This document shows, in pieces, positions 7,614 through 17,504 of a stretch of DNA of 42,874 nt. Source of the DNA: Candidatus Moraniibacteriota bacterium (GTDB lineage Bacteria > Patescibacteriota > Minisyncoccia > Moranbacterales > GWC2-37-73). Within the stretch, counting starts at the first letter, position 1, and each line of letters starts with the position of its first letter. A program made the position numbers and the translations under genes. The stretch spans positions 1-42,874 of the forward strand of contig JAQTLF010000004.1 of assembly GCA_028715015.1 (NCBI GenBank). Reading direction: 5' to 3'. The notes beneath the pieces were generated by a model. The model was given only the letters and a program-made list of their open reading frames with translations, was not told the DNA's origin and ran no database searches.

Positions 7614-10319
7614 ATGAAAAACAGAATCAAATTTAGCATTATCGTTAGTCTTGCTTTTTTGGGGTCATGGATGATGCCACAGAAAAGTTTGGCAGCTGCA
7701 AACACATGGACAACTATTGGAACTGCCGGATTTGGTCCAGGAACATCAATGAACTGGGAAGAAAAAATAATTTTTGACCCAGTAACTAAAAACCCCTGGG
7801 TATTAGTATGGGACTCTTCGAATGATCTTTTTTCTGTCATGAAGTATGTTGCTGGATCATGGTCCTATGTTGGAAATTCAGCATTTAATAGCGGTAACCC
7901 TGGGCATTTTCCAGTGCTTGTTTTTAACCCGCAAACAAACGAGCCTTATGTAGCATTTAGAAGTGGGACTGATAGTGCACGTTACAATAGTGTAATGAAA
8001 TTTAATGGCACCAATTGGGTTTATGTTGGACAATACGAACAATTTGCGGATAATTGGGAAACTTCAAATATTGCAACTATTTTTTTAGATTTTGATCCTG
8101 TCACCAATGACCCATATGTATTACAACCCGCATCTGATACTTTGTCTGGAGGTAAACTAATGAGATATAATAGTCCAACAGATAATTGGACTTCCGTTGG
8201 CCCCACAACAAATACCTACACGCTTGTTAATGATACCATCTCAACCTCATTTTATATTGAAGGATTTGCATTCAATAAAAACACTCACAGACCAAATGCA
8301 TTAATAGAAAGACACATTCAAAGCTATGATATGTACAATCAAGATTTCATGCTTATGGAATTCAATGGAACTACATGGTCTCAAGTTGGTGGAATGATAA
8401 ACAGCAGTGCTGATTACACTTATCCTGGATATCCAGACCTGGTTTTTAACCCGGTTACCAATGAACCTTATGTGGCTTATCAAAGAAGTGGTTGCAAAAT
8501 AAAAAAATTTGATGGAGCAAATTGGACCAATATTGGAAATGGGCAATGTAGTACTGACACCGCTTACGCACCGCACATAGCTTTTGATCTTGATACAAAT
8601 ATTCCATACGTTTCTTTTACTGATGATGGAATTAATAACAATTCTGATCAAGCAACTGTCACAAAATTAAATGGAAGCAGCTGGGACGTTGTTGGACAAA
8701 GAGGTTTTTCTTCTCAGGCCACATCAAATGTTCAAATAGCATTCAATCCAACCACAAAAGAACCATGGGTCGCATTCAGAGATTCAGCGAATGGAAACAG
8801 AACAACCGTAATGAAATTCAATTCAAACACGGTTGAAGCGCCAACTGCCTCGCCAGCTGCTGGAATTTATACATCAATTCAATCAGTAACACTCTCGACA
8901 ACAACTTCCGGAGCTGAGATTCGCTACACAACGAATGGATCAACGCCGTCCGCTTCTTCAACTTTATATAGCGGACCAATTTCAGTTTCATCATCTCAAA
9001 CAATCAAGGCGATTGCCATAAAATCAGGAATGGGAGATAGTGATATTTTTTCTGGAACATATACAATAAACATACCGCCAACCGTTTCCACTCCAACAGC
9101 AAGTCCAGCAGGAGGAACTCCGCCAGATAGTGGCACATGCACAGATGAGGATATGAGCATAACATTATCATCTTCAACTCCAGACGTCACCATCTATTAC
9201 ACAACTAACAACACTGACCCATCCAGATCATCAACACAATACACTGAACCCATAAATATCACAGAATCTGCAGTAATAAAAGCATTTGCAGTCAAAAGTG
9301 GCATGCTCGACAGTCAAATTCTCACACAAAACTACTGCATTGTGGTTCATAGACCAATCTTATCGCCAGCTGGCGGAACTTATGATGATCCTCAAACAGT
9401 TACTATGACACTTCCAACTCGCGACTCTTTGGCTTATTACACACTGGATGGTTCAGATCCTTACATGCGAACAGGTGGAGCTTGGTACACAAACGCAGAC
9501 CCGTACGATATAATTATAGATAAAAACACAACACTCAAAACAATTGCATTTAATGGAGCCTTAGTTGCTGGCTTTCCAGTTACAGCAAATTATTACATAA
9601 AAACAAAAAAACCAAGTGCCTCAATTTCTGGCTCAACATATTCATCAAATCAATCAATCACCCTTTCTTCAACCACATCTGGAGCAAGGATCTATTACAC
9701 ACTTAATGGTTCAACTCCAAGTGTATCATCCATCGAATTTGTTGTCGGAGTTAGTGCTCCAATAAGCATTTCATCAACCACAACAATTAAAGCAATTGCA
9801 ATAAAATCTGACTTAACTAATTCAGATGTTATGAGCGAAACGTATACAATAATTTCCCTAGCAACTCCTATTTATCGCCTATACAACACAAAGAATGGCG
9901 CGTTTCTTTACACGAAAGGAGAAGCCGACAGGGATTTTGTGTTAAACAAATTCCATGATTTTGAATTCACAGACGGAATACCTGCCTATTATTCATCTCT
10001 TGATGTTCAAGACGGCTTAACTCCAATTTATCGTTTGTACAACACGAAAAATGGAGCGTTTCTCTATACAAAAGGTGATGCTGATAGGGATTATGTGTTA
10101 AACAAATTCCATGATTTTGAATTTACAGATGGCGCACCGGCATTTTATGCCCCACTGACATATCAAGAAGGTCTGACGCCAATCTACAGACTGTACAACA
10201 GAGTTACAGGCATGTTTCTCTACACCAGAGGAGAAGCCGACAGGGATTATGTTTTGAACAAATGGTCTGATTTCGAATTTACCGATGGCACACCAGCATT
10301 CTATGCAAAAACAAACTAG
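7614..10319 (+). CDS. Secreted multidomain protein: signal peptide, propeller-like repeats, chitobiase/CHB_HEX_C-like repeats, 3 C-terminal RLYN modules
   Basis: MKNRIKFSIIVSLAFLGSWMMPQKSLAA; ISYTTNGSTPS-type repeats; TPIYRLYNTKNGAFLYTKGEADRDFVLNKFHDFEFTDG x3. Start placed at 7614 rather than 7455. Confidence 0.88.
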   Translation: MKNRIKFSIIVSLAFLGSWMMPQKSLAAANTWTTIGTAGFGPGTSMNWEEKIIFDPVTKNPWVLVWDSSNDLFSVMKYVAGSWSYVGNSAFNSGNPGHFPVLVFNPQTNEPYVAFRSGTDSARYNSVMKFNGTNWVYVGQYEQFADNWETSNIATIFLDFDPVTNDPYVLQPASDTLSGGKLMRYNSPTDNWTSVGPTTNTYTLVNDTISTSFYIEGFAFNKNTHRPNALIERHIQSYDMYNQDFMLMEFNGTTWSQVGGMINSSADYTYPGYPDLVFNPVTNEPYVAYQRSGCKIKKFDGANWTNIGNGQCSTDTAYAPHIAFDLDTNIPYVSFTDDGINNNSDQATVTKLNGSSWDVVGQRGFSSQATSNVQIAFNPTTKEPWVAFRDSANGNRTTVMKFNSNTVEAPTASPAAGIYTSIQSVTLSTTTSGAEIRYTTNGSTPSASSTLYSGPISVSSSQTIKAIAIKSGMGDSDIFSGTYTINIPPTVSTPTASPAGGTPPDSGTCTDEDMSITLSSSTPDVTIYYTTNNTDPSRSSTQYTEPINITESAVIKAFAVKSGMLDSQILTQNYCIVVHRPILSPAGGTYDDPQTVTMTLPTRDSLAYYTLDGSDPYMRTGGAWYTNADPYDIIIDKNTTLKTIAFNGALVAGFPVTANYYIKTKKPSASISGSTYSSNQSITLSSTTSGARIYYTLNGSTPSVSSIEFVVGVSAPISISSTTTIKAIAIKSDLTNSDVMSETYTIISLATPIYRLYNTKNGAFLYTKGEADRDFVLNKFHDFEFTDGIPAYYSSLDVQDGLTPIYRLYNTKNGAFLYTKGDADRDYVLNKFHDFEFTDGAPAFYAPLTYQEGLTPIYRLYNRVTGMFLYTRGEADRDYVLNKWSDFEFTDGTPAFYAKTN

Positions 10320-10351
10320 GAGAAAAAGAAATTACTAATAAATACGCACTG

Positions 10352-10387
10352 CAAGCAAAAAAGCGACAATCGTCGCTTTTTTGCTTG
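10352..10387. terminator. Bidirectional Rho-independent terminator
   Basis: CAAGCAAAAAAGCGAC-AATC-GTCGCTTTTTTGCTTG, long perfect stem. Confidence 0.9.
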
Positions 10388-10389
10388 AT

Positions 10390-11217
10390 TTAAATAAATT
10401 TTTCATCATAAAATGGGTCATTTGCAATTTCACTCCCCCATCTTTTTCGCATATATTTTTGCTCTTGAAGAAATTTTCGATATCTTTCTAATTTCCTAAA
10501 TTTCAAAAATTTTATTGGTGCTAACAATTTGTAGATGTTTTTCACATCTGATTTTCTGCTGGCAGATTCATGATGATACAGTTTAGCGTGTGGAGTACAG
10601 ATGATTTTATGTCCAAGATCACGAAGCTTTAAGCAATAATCCACATCATTATATGCAATTGGCAAATTCTTTTCATCAAATCCCCCAATCTTTTCAAAAA
10701 GATCTTTTCTGGTCATCATGCAGGCCGCAGTGACAGCTCCCCATTCCCTGGGCTCATCAAATTTTATTTCCTCCTCTTTCCATGTTCTGAACGCATGGAT
10801 TGCCAGCCGCTTTTCTTCAAGCATAACACCGGCGTGTTGGATTGCGCCATTAGGATACAAAAGCTTTACACCAACGGCTCCAACTTTTTCATCTTCAAAA
10901 CATTTCAACATTTCCTCGAGCCAATTTTCAGAAATAACCTCTGTATCATTGTTCAAAAAAAGAAGATATTCCCCTTTTGCATGTTTTACTGCAAAATTGT
11001 TTATGGCCGAGAAATTAAACTGGTCAGCATAATCCAAATTTTTTATTTTTTCATTGTTTGCAAATCTTTTCAGATATTCGTCAGTTTTTTCCTCAACACT
11101 ATTATTATCAACCAAAATAACTTCATAATTCTCATAAGAAGTTTTTTGCAAAATGCTTTCAAGACATTTTTGAAGCAATTCAATTTTATCCTTAAACGGA
11201 ATAATAATGGAAATCAT
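10390..11217 (-). CDS. Family 2 glycosyltransferase (rhamnosyltransferase/WbbL-like)
   Basis: ISIIIPFKDKIELLQKCLESI...LLFLNNDTEV...DVDYCLKLRDLG. Confidence 0.92.
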   Translation of the reverse strand: MISIIIPFKDKIELLQKCLESILQKTSYENYEVILVDNNSVEEKTDEYLKRFANNEKIKNLDYADQFNFSAINNFAVKHAKGEYLLFLNNDTEVISENWLEEMLKCFEDEKVGAVGVKLLYPNGAIQHAGVMLEEKRLAIHAFRTWKEEEIKFDEPREWGAVTAACMMTRKDLFEKIGGFDEKNLPIAYNDVDYCLKLRDLGHKIICTPHAKLYHHESASRKSDVKNIYKLLAPIKFLKFRKLERYRKFLQEQKYMRKRWGSEIANDPFYDEKFI

Positions 11218-13274
11218 TATTTGTAATTTTCAATAAATTCTTTAATCTCTGAATTACTTTTATTTTTAAGATCAGCAATGCCAAATATGAAATCATCTTT
11301 TATGATCAGGTTCCATTTTTTATAAAAATGAACCCAAGAGTTGATAAAAGAAGTTTTATCATGTCTGACACTGACATATTTTTCAGTTCCAGGATCACGC
11401 TTTATTTCATAATTAACATGATGATGAACAACACTGGCAGTTGGAGCATGGACAATTCTCAGTCCATGTTTAACAAATTGCATATAATAATCATTGTCCT
11501 CATATGCATTGACGAATCCAGAATCAAAATTTGCCAGATGCAAATATTTTCTTTTTGTCATTGTTGCTCCAGTTCCAAGCCAATCATAATCACGTTTTAT
11601 CATGGTATGAAGATCACAATCACTCTTGCCAACATTGTCCAATTTAAATTCAATGAAATTGTCATCGATTTTTTTTATCAGACCGCCAGTGTATTGTATT
11701 CTGTGATCAGGAAAAATGATCCGTGCGCAACATGAGGCTATATCGTCAGATTCATTGATTCTTATGACCATTTCCTCCAGAAAATGTTCAGCTACTTCGA
11801 TATCATTATCAAAATAAAGCACATAATCACCATTCACCAATTTGGTGGCTTCCCTTCTTCCGCCGGCAGCTTTAAGATTTTCCTTAGAGAACACGACTTT
11901 TATGTTGCTCTTGCCGTTTATTGTGTGAAGATATTCCAAAACCTTGCCGTATGTTGATCCGTTGTCCCAAATAAGAATTTCGTAATTTATGTTTTTGGCA
12001 TTTTTCTTGATTTTTTCAACAGTATTTTTTAACTGCTTGAAGCGATTAAAAGAAAGGATTACCATGGAAACTTTTTCTTTAAACTCACCTTCGTATACAA
12101 GCTTCCTGAATTTGGCTTCTTTAATAATCATTTCAACATTTTTTGCATGCTTTTCATTTTCCACCAAAGTATTTTGACTTCCATGGATCCTATGATAATA
12201 TAAATATTTATCGATAAAACCGAAAGCCTTTGGCATATAGAATGCTACCCGCAAAAACATGTCGTAGTCATGCGTTCCGCCAAATCTTGGATCAAACAGA
12301 CCGACTTTCAAAAATGCATCCTTATGAATAATCTTCAAATGGCTCGAAACCATCCCTTTCAACAAATCCTCAAATTGATTCTTGTTGGCTGCTCTTTTCC
12401 CAAACCAAACTTTTCTCAAGAATTTGTCATTCTCATCAACCTCTATCCTGTTTGAATAAACAAGTCTCAATCTTGGATTATTTTCAATGTGTTTTGCCAT
12501 CTCTAAAAGCGCATTCTCTGGCAAATAATCGTCGCAATCCAAAAAGGCAACCCATTCGCCTTTTGAGTTCAGCACTTGCGAATTCAGAGATGCGGATATT
12601 CCCTTGTTTTCTTTATTATAAACAATCGTTATCTTTTCATTGGATTCATATTTTTTCAAAATTTCCCTATTTTTAGGATCTGATGAATTGTCATCGACAA
12701 TCAAGATGTCATAATTTTTATAATCCTGATCCAAAGCACTTTGAATGCATTTCTCCAAATATTTTGAATGATTGTAGCTTGCGATTCCTATCGTAATGGA
12801 AGGGCTTGTTCGCATTATTGAATTTTTTATTTTCTTGAAATTTATTTTTCTCAGCAAAAAAATAACCCTATAAAAAAGAATAACGGAAAAATCTTTTATT
12901 CTGAACACAAATTTTGGTATTAGTTTTTTGATTTTTTTCTTATACAATTTATAGACACCATTGGAAATTCTCCAACGTAAAGAAGTTTTCATTTCATAAA
13001 GTTCTTCTCTTATTTTTTCCAACTCATGATGTTCCTCAATATTTTTTTTATACAAATGTTCAAATTTGTACTTTTCATCAATCAAATCATTAAGCAAACA
13101 ATCGTTCAGTTTTTTGATTTTTTCCACATCTTTAAAACCCGAAGAAAAATCGTTTTCATTCAAGCCAATTTCGTCAAAATATTTTTTGCATATTTTCAAA
13201 CGAGCACCATTATGGTCATCTTTGGCATCATGCATTGGGACTATCTTTGAAATTTTAGTAGTGTTGTTGTCCAT
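11217..13274 (-). CDS. Two-domain family 2 glycosyltransferase
   Basis: Two GT-A domains: SITIGIASYNHSKYLEKCIQSALDQ and VSMVILSFNRFKQLKNTVEKI. Confidence 0.92.
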   Translation of the reverse strand: MDNNTTKISKIVPMHDAKDDHNGARLKICKKYFDEIGLNENDFSSGFKDVEKIKKLNDCLLNDLIDEKYKFEHLYKKNIEEHHELEKIREELYEMKTSLRWRISNGVYKLYKKKIKKLIPKFVFRIKDFSVILFYRVIFLLRKINFKKIKNSIMRTSPSITIGIASYNHSKYLEKCIQSALDQDYKNYDILIVDDNSSDPKNREILKKYESNEKITIVYNKENKGISASLNSQVLNSKGEWVAFLDCDDYLPENALLEMAKHIENNPRLRLVYSNRIEVDENDKFLRKVWFGKRAANKNQFEDLLKGMVSSHLKIIHKDAFLKVGLFDPRFGGTHDYDMFLRVAFYMPKAFGFIDKYLYYHRIHGSQNTLVENEKHAKNVEMIIKEAKFRKLVYEGEFKEKVSMVILSFNRFKQLKNTVEKIKKNAKNINYEILIWDNGSTYGKVLEYLHTINGKSNIKVVFSKENLKAAGGRREATKLVNGDYVLYFDNDIEVAEHFLEEMVIRINESDDIASCCARIIFPDHRIQYTGGLIKKIDDNFIEFKLDNVGKSDCDLHTMIKRDYDWLGTGATMTKRKYLHLANFDSGFVNAYEDNDYYMQFVKHGLRIVHAPTASVVHHHVNYEIKRDPGTEKYVSVRHDKTSFINSWVHFYKKWNLIIKDDFIFGIADLKNKSNSEIKEFIENYK

Positions 13275-13383
13275 TATTCAGTTATTTTGCCATTTTATTT
13301 GACAAATTTCATTAAATATTTATCGGGAGCAAAAATTTCATGGATATAGAAGGCAACAATAAATTTTTATACAACTTCTCAAT

Positions 13384-13800
13384 TCATTGCTTATTCATAT
13401 TAAATTTATCCTGCAAAACAAATTTACTTAACAAATAAGTAAAGGGCATTGTTACAATAATACCCACTATTGGTGCCAGTTTTATATTATAATGCATTTT
13501 CTCCACAAGTATATACAGAAAAAACATATTCAATAAATATTGCGCGAGATATACGAATGGAAAACTTAGAAATTTTTTCAAACTAAAATATGATTTGAAC
13601 ACTAAAATAGTGTTCAAATAATATGACACTATAATACCCAAAAAAAATGCGACGGAGTACGAAATAAAGTATGGGAAAAAAAATAATAAGGCATAATATA
13701 TAACATAACTTGTCAGAGTATTAAAACCACCAACAAAAATAAAACGTATAAATTTCTTATATTTATTTATCAATCTTTTCATGATTATAACACTATTCAT
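13384..13800 (-). CDS. GtrA-like membrane protein
   Basis: FIRFIFVGGFNTLTSYVIYYALLFF; four TM. Confidence 0.88.
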   Translation of the reverse strand: MNSVIIMKRLINKYKKFIRFIFVGGFNTLTSYVIYYALLFFFPYFISYSVAFFLGIIVSYYLNTILVFKSYFSLKKFLSFPFVYLAQYLLNMFFLYILVEKMHYNIKLAPIVGIIVTMPFTYLLSKFVLQDKFNMNKQ

Positions 13801-13817
13801 TATTACATTTACTATTA

Positions 13818-14756
13818 TTATTTGTCTCTTAAATATTCCCAGGTTTTTCTTATGCCATCCTTTAAATTTATTATTGAAATATTTCCGACCTCATTTCTGG
13901 TTCTATCCATATTTAAAACGATACTCTTCACATCAACCTCCCTATCTGGCTGGTTGTCTATTTCAATTTTTTTCCCAACTATCTCTTGAATCATACCTAC
14001 AAGACTGCTTATACTCAAACCAAATCCACTGCCTACATTATAGATATTATATTTGGTCGTCTTTGTAAAAAGCAGCTTCGTGATATTAATCAAGTCATCA
14101 ATATAAATATAATCCCTAATATTATTACCATCACCAAAAATTGTAATTGGTTTTCCCTGTTTAATTAAATTAAGAAAAATAGGTATTATACCCTGACTTC
14201 CGACAAGATTTTGACCAGGACCGTATGGATTTGCGTAACGCAAAATAAGATATTCAAGCCCCCTATTTATCTTATAATATTCCAGATATTTTTCTATTGT
14301 TAATTTCGATATGGCATATGGAGAGATTGGATTTGTGCTATCATTTTCGTTTAGCAGTTCTTTTTGTGTATCACCATAAATTGCTCCGCCAGAAGATGAA
14401 AAGATGACCTTTGAAACTTTTGCATTTGCGCATTCATCCAATAAAGTTATTGTGCCTCTAATGTTAGTATCAATATCAATCAAGGGATCATTCATGGATG
14501 AACCAGGGGTAGTCAGTGAAATAAAATGGAAAACATAATCAATTCCTTTCAAGGCTTTTTTTAAATCATCTCTGTTTAAAAAATTTCCCTGAATCATTAT
14601 AAAATCATCACCAAAACAATCTAAATTTTTGGAGAATCCATCCTTGAATAAGTCAAATGCAAAAATTTTATATTTTTCATCTTTATTAAGGGATTTTGCT
14701 AAATTGCTACCTATAAATCCATCAGCTCCAAGTATCAATATTTTCTGTTTTTTCAT
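13818..14756 (-). CDS. NAD-dependent epimerase/dehydratase
   Basis: ILILGADGFIGSNLAKSL; YAISK; SDR fold. Confidence 0.92.
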   Translation of the reverse strand: MKKQKILILGADGFIGSNLAKSLNKDEKYKIFAFDLFKDGFSKNLDCFGDDFIMIQGNFLNRDDLKKALKGIDYVFHFISLTTPGSSMNDPLIDIDTNIRGTITLLDECANAKVSKVIFSSSGGAIYGDTQKELLNENDSTNPISPYAISKLTIEKYLEYYKINRGLEYLILRYANPYGPGQNLVGSQGIIPIFLNLIKQGKPITIFGDGNNIRDYIYIDDLINITKLLFTKTTKYNIYNVGSGFGLSISSLVGMIQEIVGKKIEIDNQPDREVDVKSIVLNMDRTRNEVGNISIINLKDGIRKTWEYLRDK

Positions 14757-14776
14757 TTAATTATTCAATTACATTA

Positions 14777-15709
14777 TTATTCTTTATCAATATAAACCTC
14801 ATCTATAACATATGATGGTCTTTTTCGCGTCTCATCCAATATTCTCCAAAGATATTCTCCAATTATTCCCAGCATAATCATAATTAGCCCCAATAAGAAA
14901 GTAATAATTGCAATCAATGTTGTAAATCCTTGAACTGGAATCTTGCCAAGTATTGAATCGAAAATTGTATACGCTCCAAACAAAAAACTTACACATGCAA
15001 TAACAAGACCCAGAAACGAAATTATTCTAATAGGCGCATATGAAAATGCTACAAATGAATCAACAAAAAGTTTTATCTTTTTCGATAATGTCCATCTCGA
15101 TTTCCCATGTTTTCTTTCTTTTCTCACATAATACACAAAAGCCTTCTTAAACCCAAGCCAAAAAATAAGGCTCATTATATTGGTATTTTTTTCGCAAATT
15201 TTATCAATTTCTATGACAACTTTTTTATCAAAAAGAACGAAGTCAAATCCCCCTCTAGGGTAATCTTTGATAGCAAAAGTAGCCATCAAAAAATAAAATG
15301 TATTGGAGGCTAATTTTTGCAAAAATGGATCATCCCTATCTTTCCTGGTTGCAATTACTATTTTATTTCCAGCCTCCCACTTCCTAACCATTTCCACAAA
15401 TAGCTCAGGAGGGTCTTGAAGATCTGCATTTATAACACCCACACAATCCCCCTCCGCAAAGTGAATTCCAGCTTGTATTGCAGACATCATGCCAAAATTT
15501 TTGCTTAATTTTACAATCTTTATTCTATCATCCTTTTTTCTTTCCTCGAGAAGCAATGGCAAGGAACGATCACCCGAACCATCATCAACAAAAATAAACT
15601 CTAGCTTGTATTCTGGTAAAAGATTGCCCAATTTTTTTAATTCTGGAATTGTGTACGGGATATTTAGCTCATTATAATAAACGGGTGTAACTATTGAAAA
15701 AGTCTTCAT
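14777..15709 (-). CDS. GtrB/DPM1-like glycosyltransferase with C-terminal TM pair
   Basis: FSIVTPVYYNELNIPYTIPEL...FVDDGSGDRS...INADLQDPPE. Confidence 0.93.
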   Translation of the reverse strand: MKTFSIVTPVYYNELNIPYTIPELKKLGNLLPEYKLEFIFVDDGSGDRSLPLLLEERKKDDRIKIVKLSKNFGMMSAIQAGIHFAEGDCVGVINADLQDPPELFVEMVRKWEAGNKIVIATRKDRDDPFLQKLASNTFYFLMATFAIKDYPRGGFDFVLFDKKVVIEIDKICEKNTNIMSLIFWLGFKKAFVYYVRKERKHGKSRWTLSKKIKLFVDSFVAFSYAPIRIISFLGLVIACVSFLFGAYTIFDSILGKIPVQGFTTLIAIITFLLGLIMIMLGIIGEYLWRILDETRKRPSYVIDEVYIDKE

Positions 15710-15827
15710 ACTACTTACAATTTCTTTAATTTTTTAATATTAACGTATAATAATTTTGTCATCAATTTTCTTAATTTTACATCCATTATTAGTTTTATTA
15801 ATTAAAAAATTATTTTAATAATCTTTA

Positions 15828-17447
15828 TCATTGTAAACATATTACACCCAATGTTCCAGTGACGCCAACAAAAAAATCAGAATTTGGAGAGATTGATTCA
15901 TTACCACAAAGATCTTTGGCGATATTTACCTCATTATTTGATGCAGCAGAAAAATCAAATCCGCCCACCTCATTTATGAGATTGAGCCTTGACCACTCAG
16001 CTCCAAATGCTGATATATTCATATCGCCCTGCAATGTTTTTATTTGTGTTCCATATCCCCACCTAGTGCCAACAAATGCAATAGTTTTAATTTTTGTAAA
16101 ATTTGGCAACATTTGGAGACGAACTATTATCCTATTTGCCATTTGAATATCTTTCATATTTATTCGCAATTGATCAATATAAACATGATTATTAATACCA
16201 ATAAAACTGAATATTAGTATCGTAGAAATAATAAAAAATATTTTTTTTACACTCTCATCAAAGAGTGTGTAACCCACCACGAGAATGCCAGCCCAAAAAA
16301 CTCCCAGGGAGGCTATAATTCTTGGCACCGGCCACCAAACTGCCAATAAAAGAGATACCCCCCAAACGCCAAGGATGGAAACTGCAAGCAGAATTAAAAC
16401 AGCCATTATAACTTTAAAAGAATTTATAGTATTTTTTCTTCTTAAATAATATAAACGAATCAAGCCAACACAAACAAAAAATAGCAATACAAGTAATAGA
16501 ATTTTTGACCCTAATGGCAATATAGGCTCATTCTGAAAAAACACAGTTTCAACAGAGATTTTAAATTGATACAATCGATTTGAAATATTATGCAAATTTA
16601 TAAAATTACCACGGTCTGCAATTGATATATGCAAAAAAGACAACAACAGTTTATTCATCAAAAAATACACTGATGTACCAGATATAAGCGTAAGAAGTTG
16701 CGGTCCCAGATTGATTCTCCTGATTACATCAAACCAAAAATTATTATCATACTTATACGAATCAGATTTATAGCTGCGCAATGTTTCAATTACAAGCGAC
16801 GTAATAATTGCAACAAAAACGTAATTGATAACCAATTGATACATGCTAATTGCAAAAACAAAAAGAATTGTTGCTAATGAAAATTCCTTCAATTTAAATT
16901 TACTCAAATAAACCGAAGTAAACCCAAAAAAGAGAGAGAAGATGAAAAATGTAAGTGTCATTTTAAATGTAAATATTTCAGCCTGATAAGGGAATAAAGT
17001 GATAAATAAAACAACAAGTGAACTGAGTGTAATGTTATTATTAATCTTCCATATCCTACAAATTATTATGCCTAACAATACGAATCCGATTGCTGCAATA
17101 AACATCAGCAAGGTGGGAGAAAAAACACCTTGAATACCAAGGTAATTAAAAAATTCAAAAAATAACCCTGATCCCCAGCGGCCCTGATATAACACCGTGC
17201 CAATATTTGGAGTAAAAAGCGTAAAAATATAGTCATCAACAGCATACCCCAACGTGAAAAAAGTGATTCCTCTGGCCAAAATAAAGCCAAGGATACTAAT
17301 AATGAAAACTATGCGCTCCTCTTTTGTTAATTTTAATTTCATTATAATGTTATCCATAAATTTAAATTTATTAACAAAGAAATAGATTTTGATCAATAAA
17401 TATTTTAAATAATAAAATAAAAACCCTTGCCTTTTTATGCACATCAC
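15828..17447 (-). CDS. GtrII-like polytopic glucosyltransferase
   Basis: TM-rich; GYAVDDYIFTLFTPNIGTVLYQGRWGSGLFFEF. Real start probably MDNIIMKLKLTKEER or MKLKLTKEER. Confidence 0.8.
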   Translation of the reverse strand: MMCIKRQGFLFYYLKYLLIKIYFFVNKFKFMDNIIMKLKLTKEERIVFIISILGFILARGITFFTLGYAVDDYIFTLFTPNIGTVLYQGRWGSGLFFEFFNYLGIQGVFSPTLLMFIAAIGFVLLGIIICRIWKINNNITLSSLVVLFITLFPYQAEIFTFKMTLTFFIFSLFFGFTSVYLSKFKLKEFSLATILFVFAISMYQLVINYVFVAIITSLVIETLRSYKSDSYKYDNNFWFDVIRRINLGPQLLTLISGTSVYFLMNKLLLSFLHISIADRGNFINLHNISNRLYQFKISVETVFFQNEPILPLGSKILLLVLLFFVCVGLIRLYYLRRKNTINSFKVIMAVLILLAVSILGVWGVSLLLAVWWPVPRIIASLGVFWAGILVVGYTLFDESVKKIFFIISTILIFSFIGINNHVYIDQLRINMKDIQMANRIIVRLQMLPNFTKIKTIAFVGTRWGYGTQIKTLQGDMNISAFGAEWSRLNLINEVGGFDFSAASNNEVNIAKDLCGNESISPNSDFFVGVTGTLGVICLQ

Positions 17448-17504
17448 CTAAGTAAAATATTTTTTACATCTTCTTCAGATAAAGCTTGCAATCAACAAAC
17501 TATG

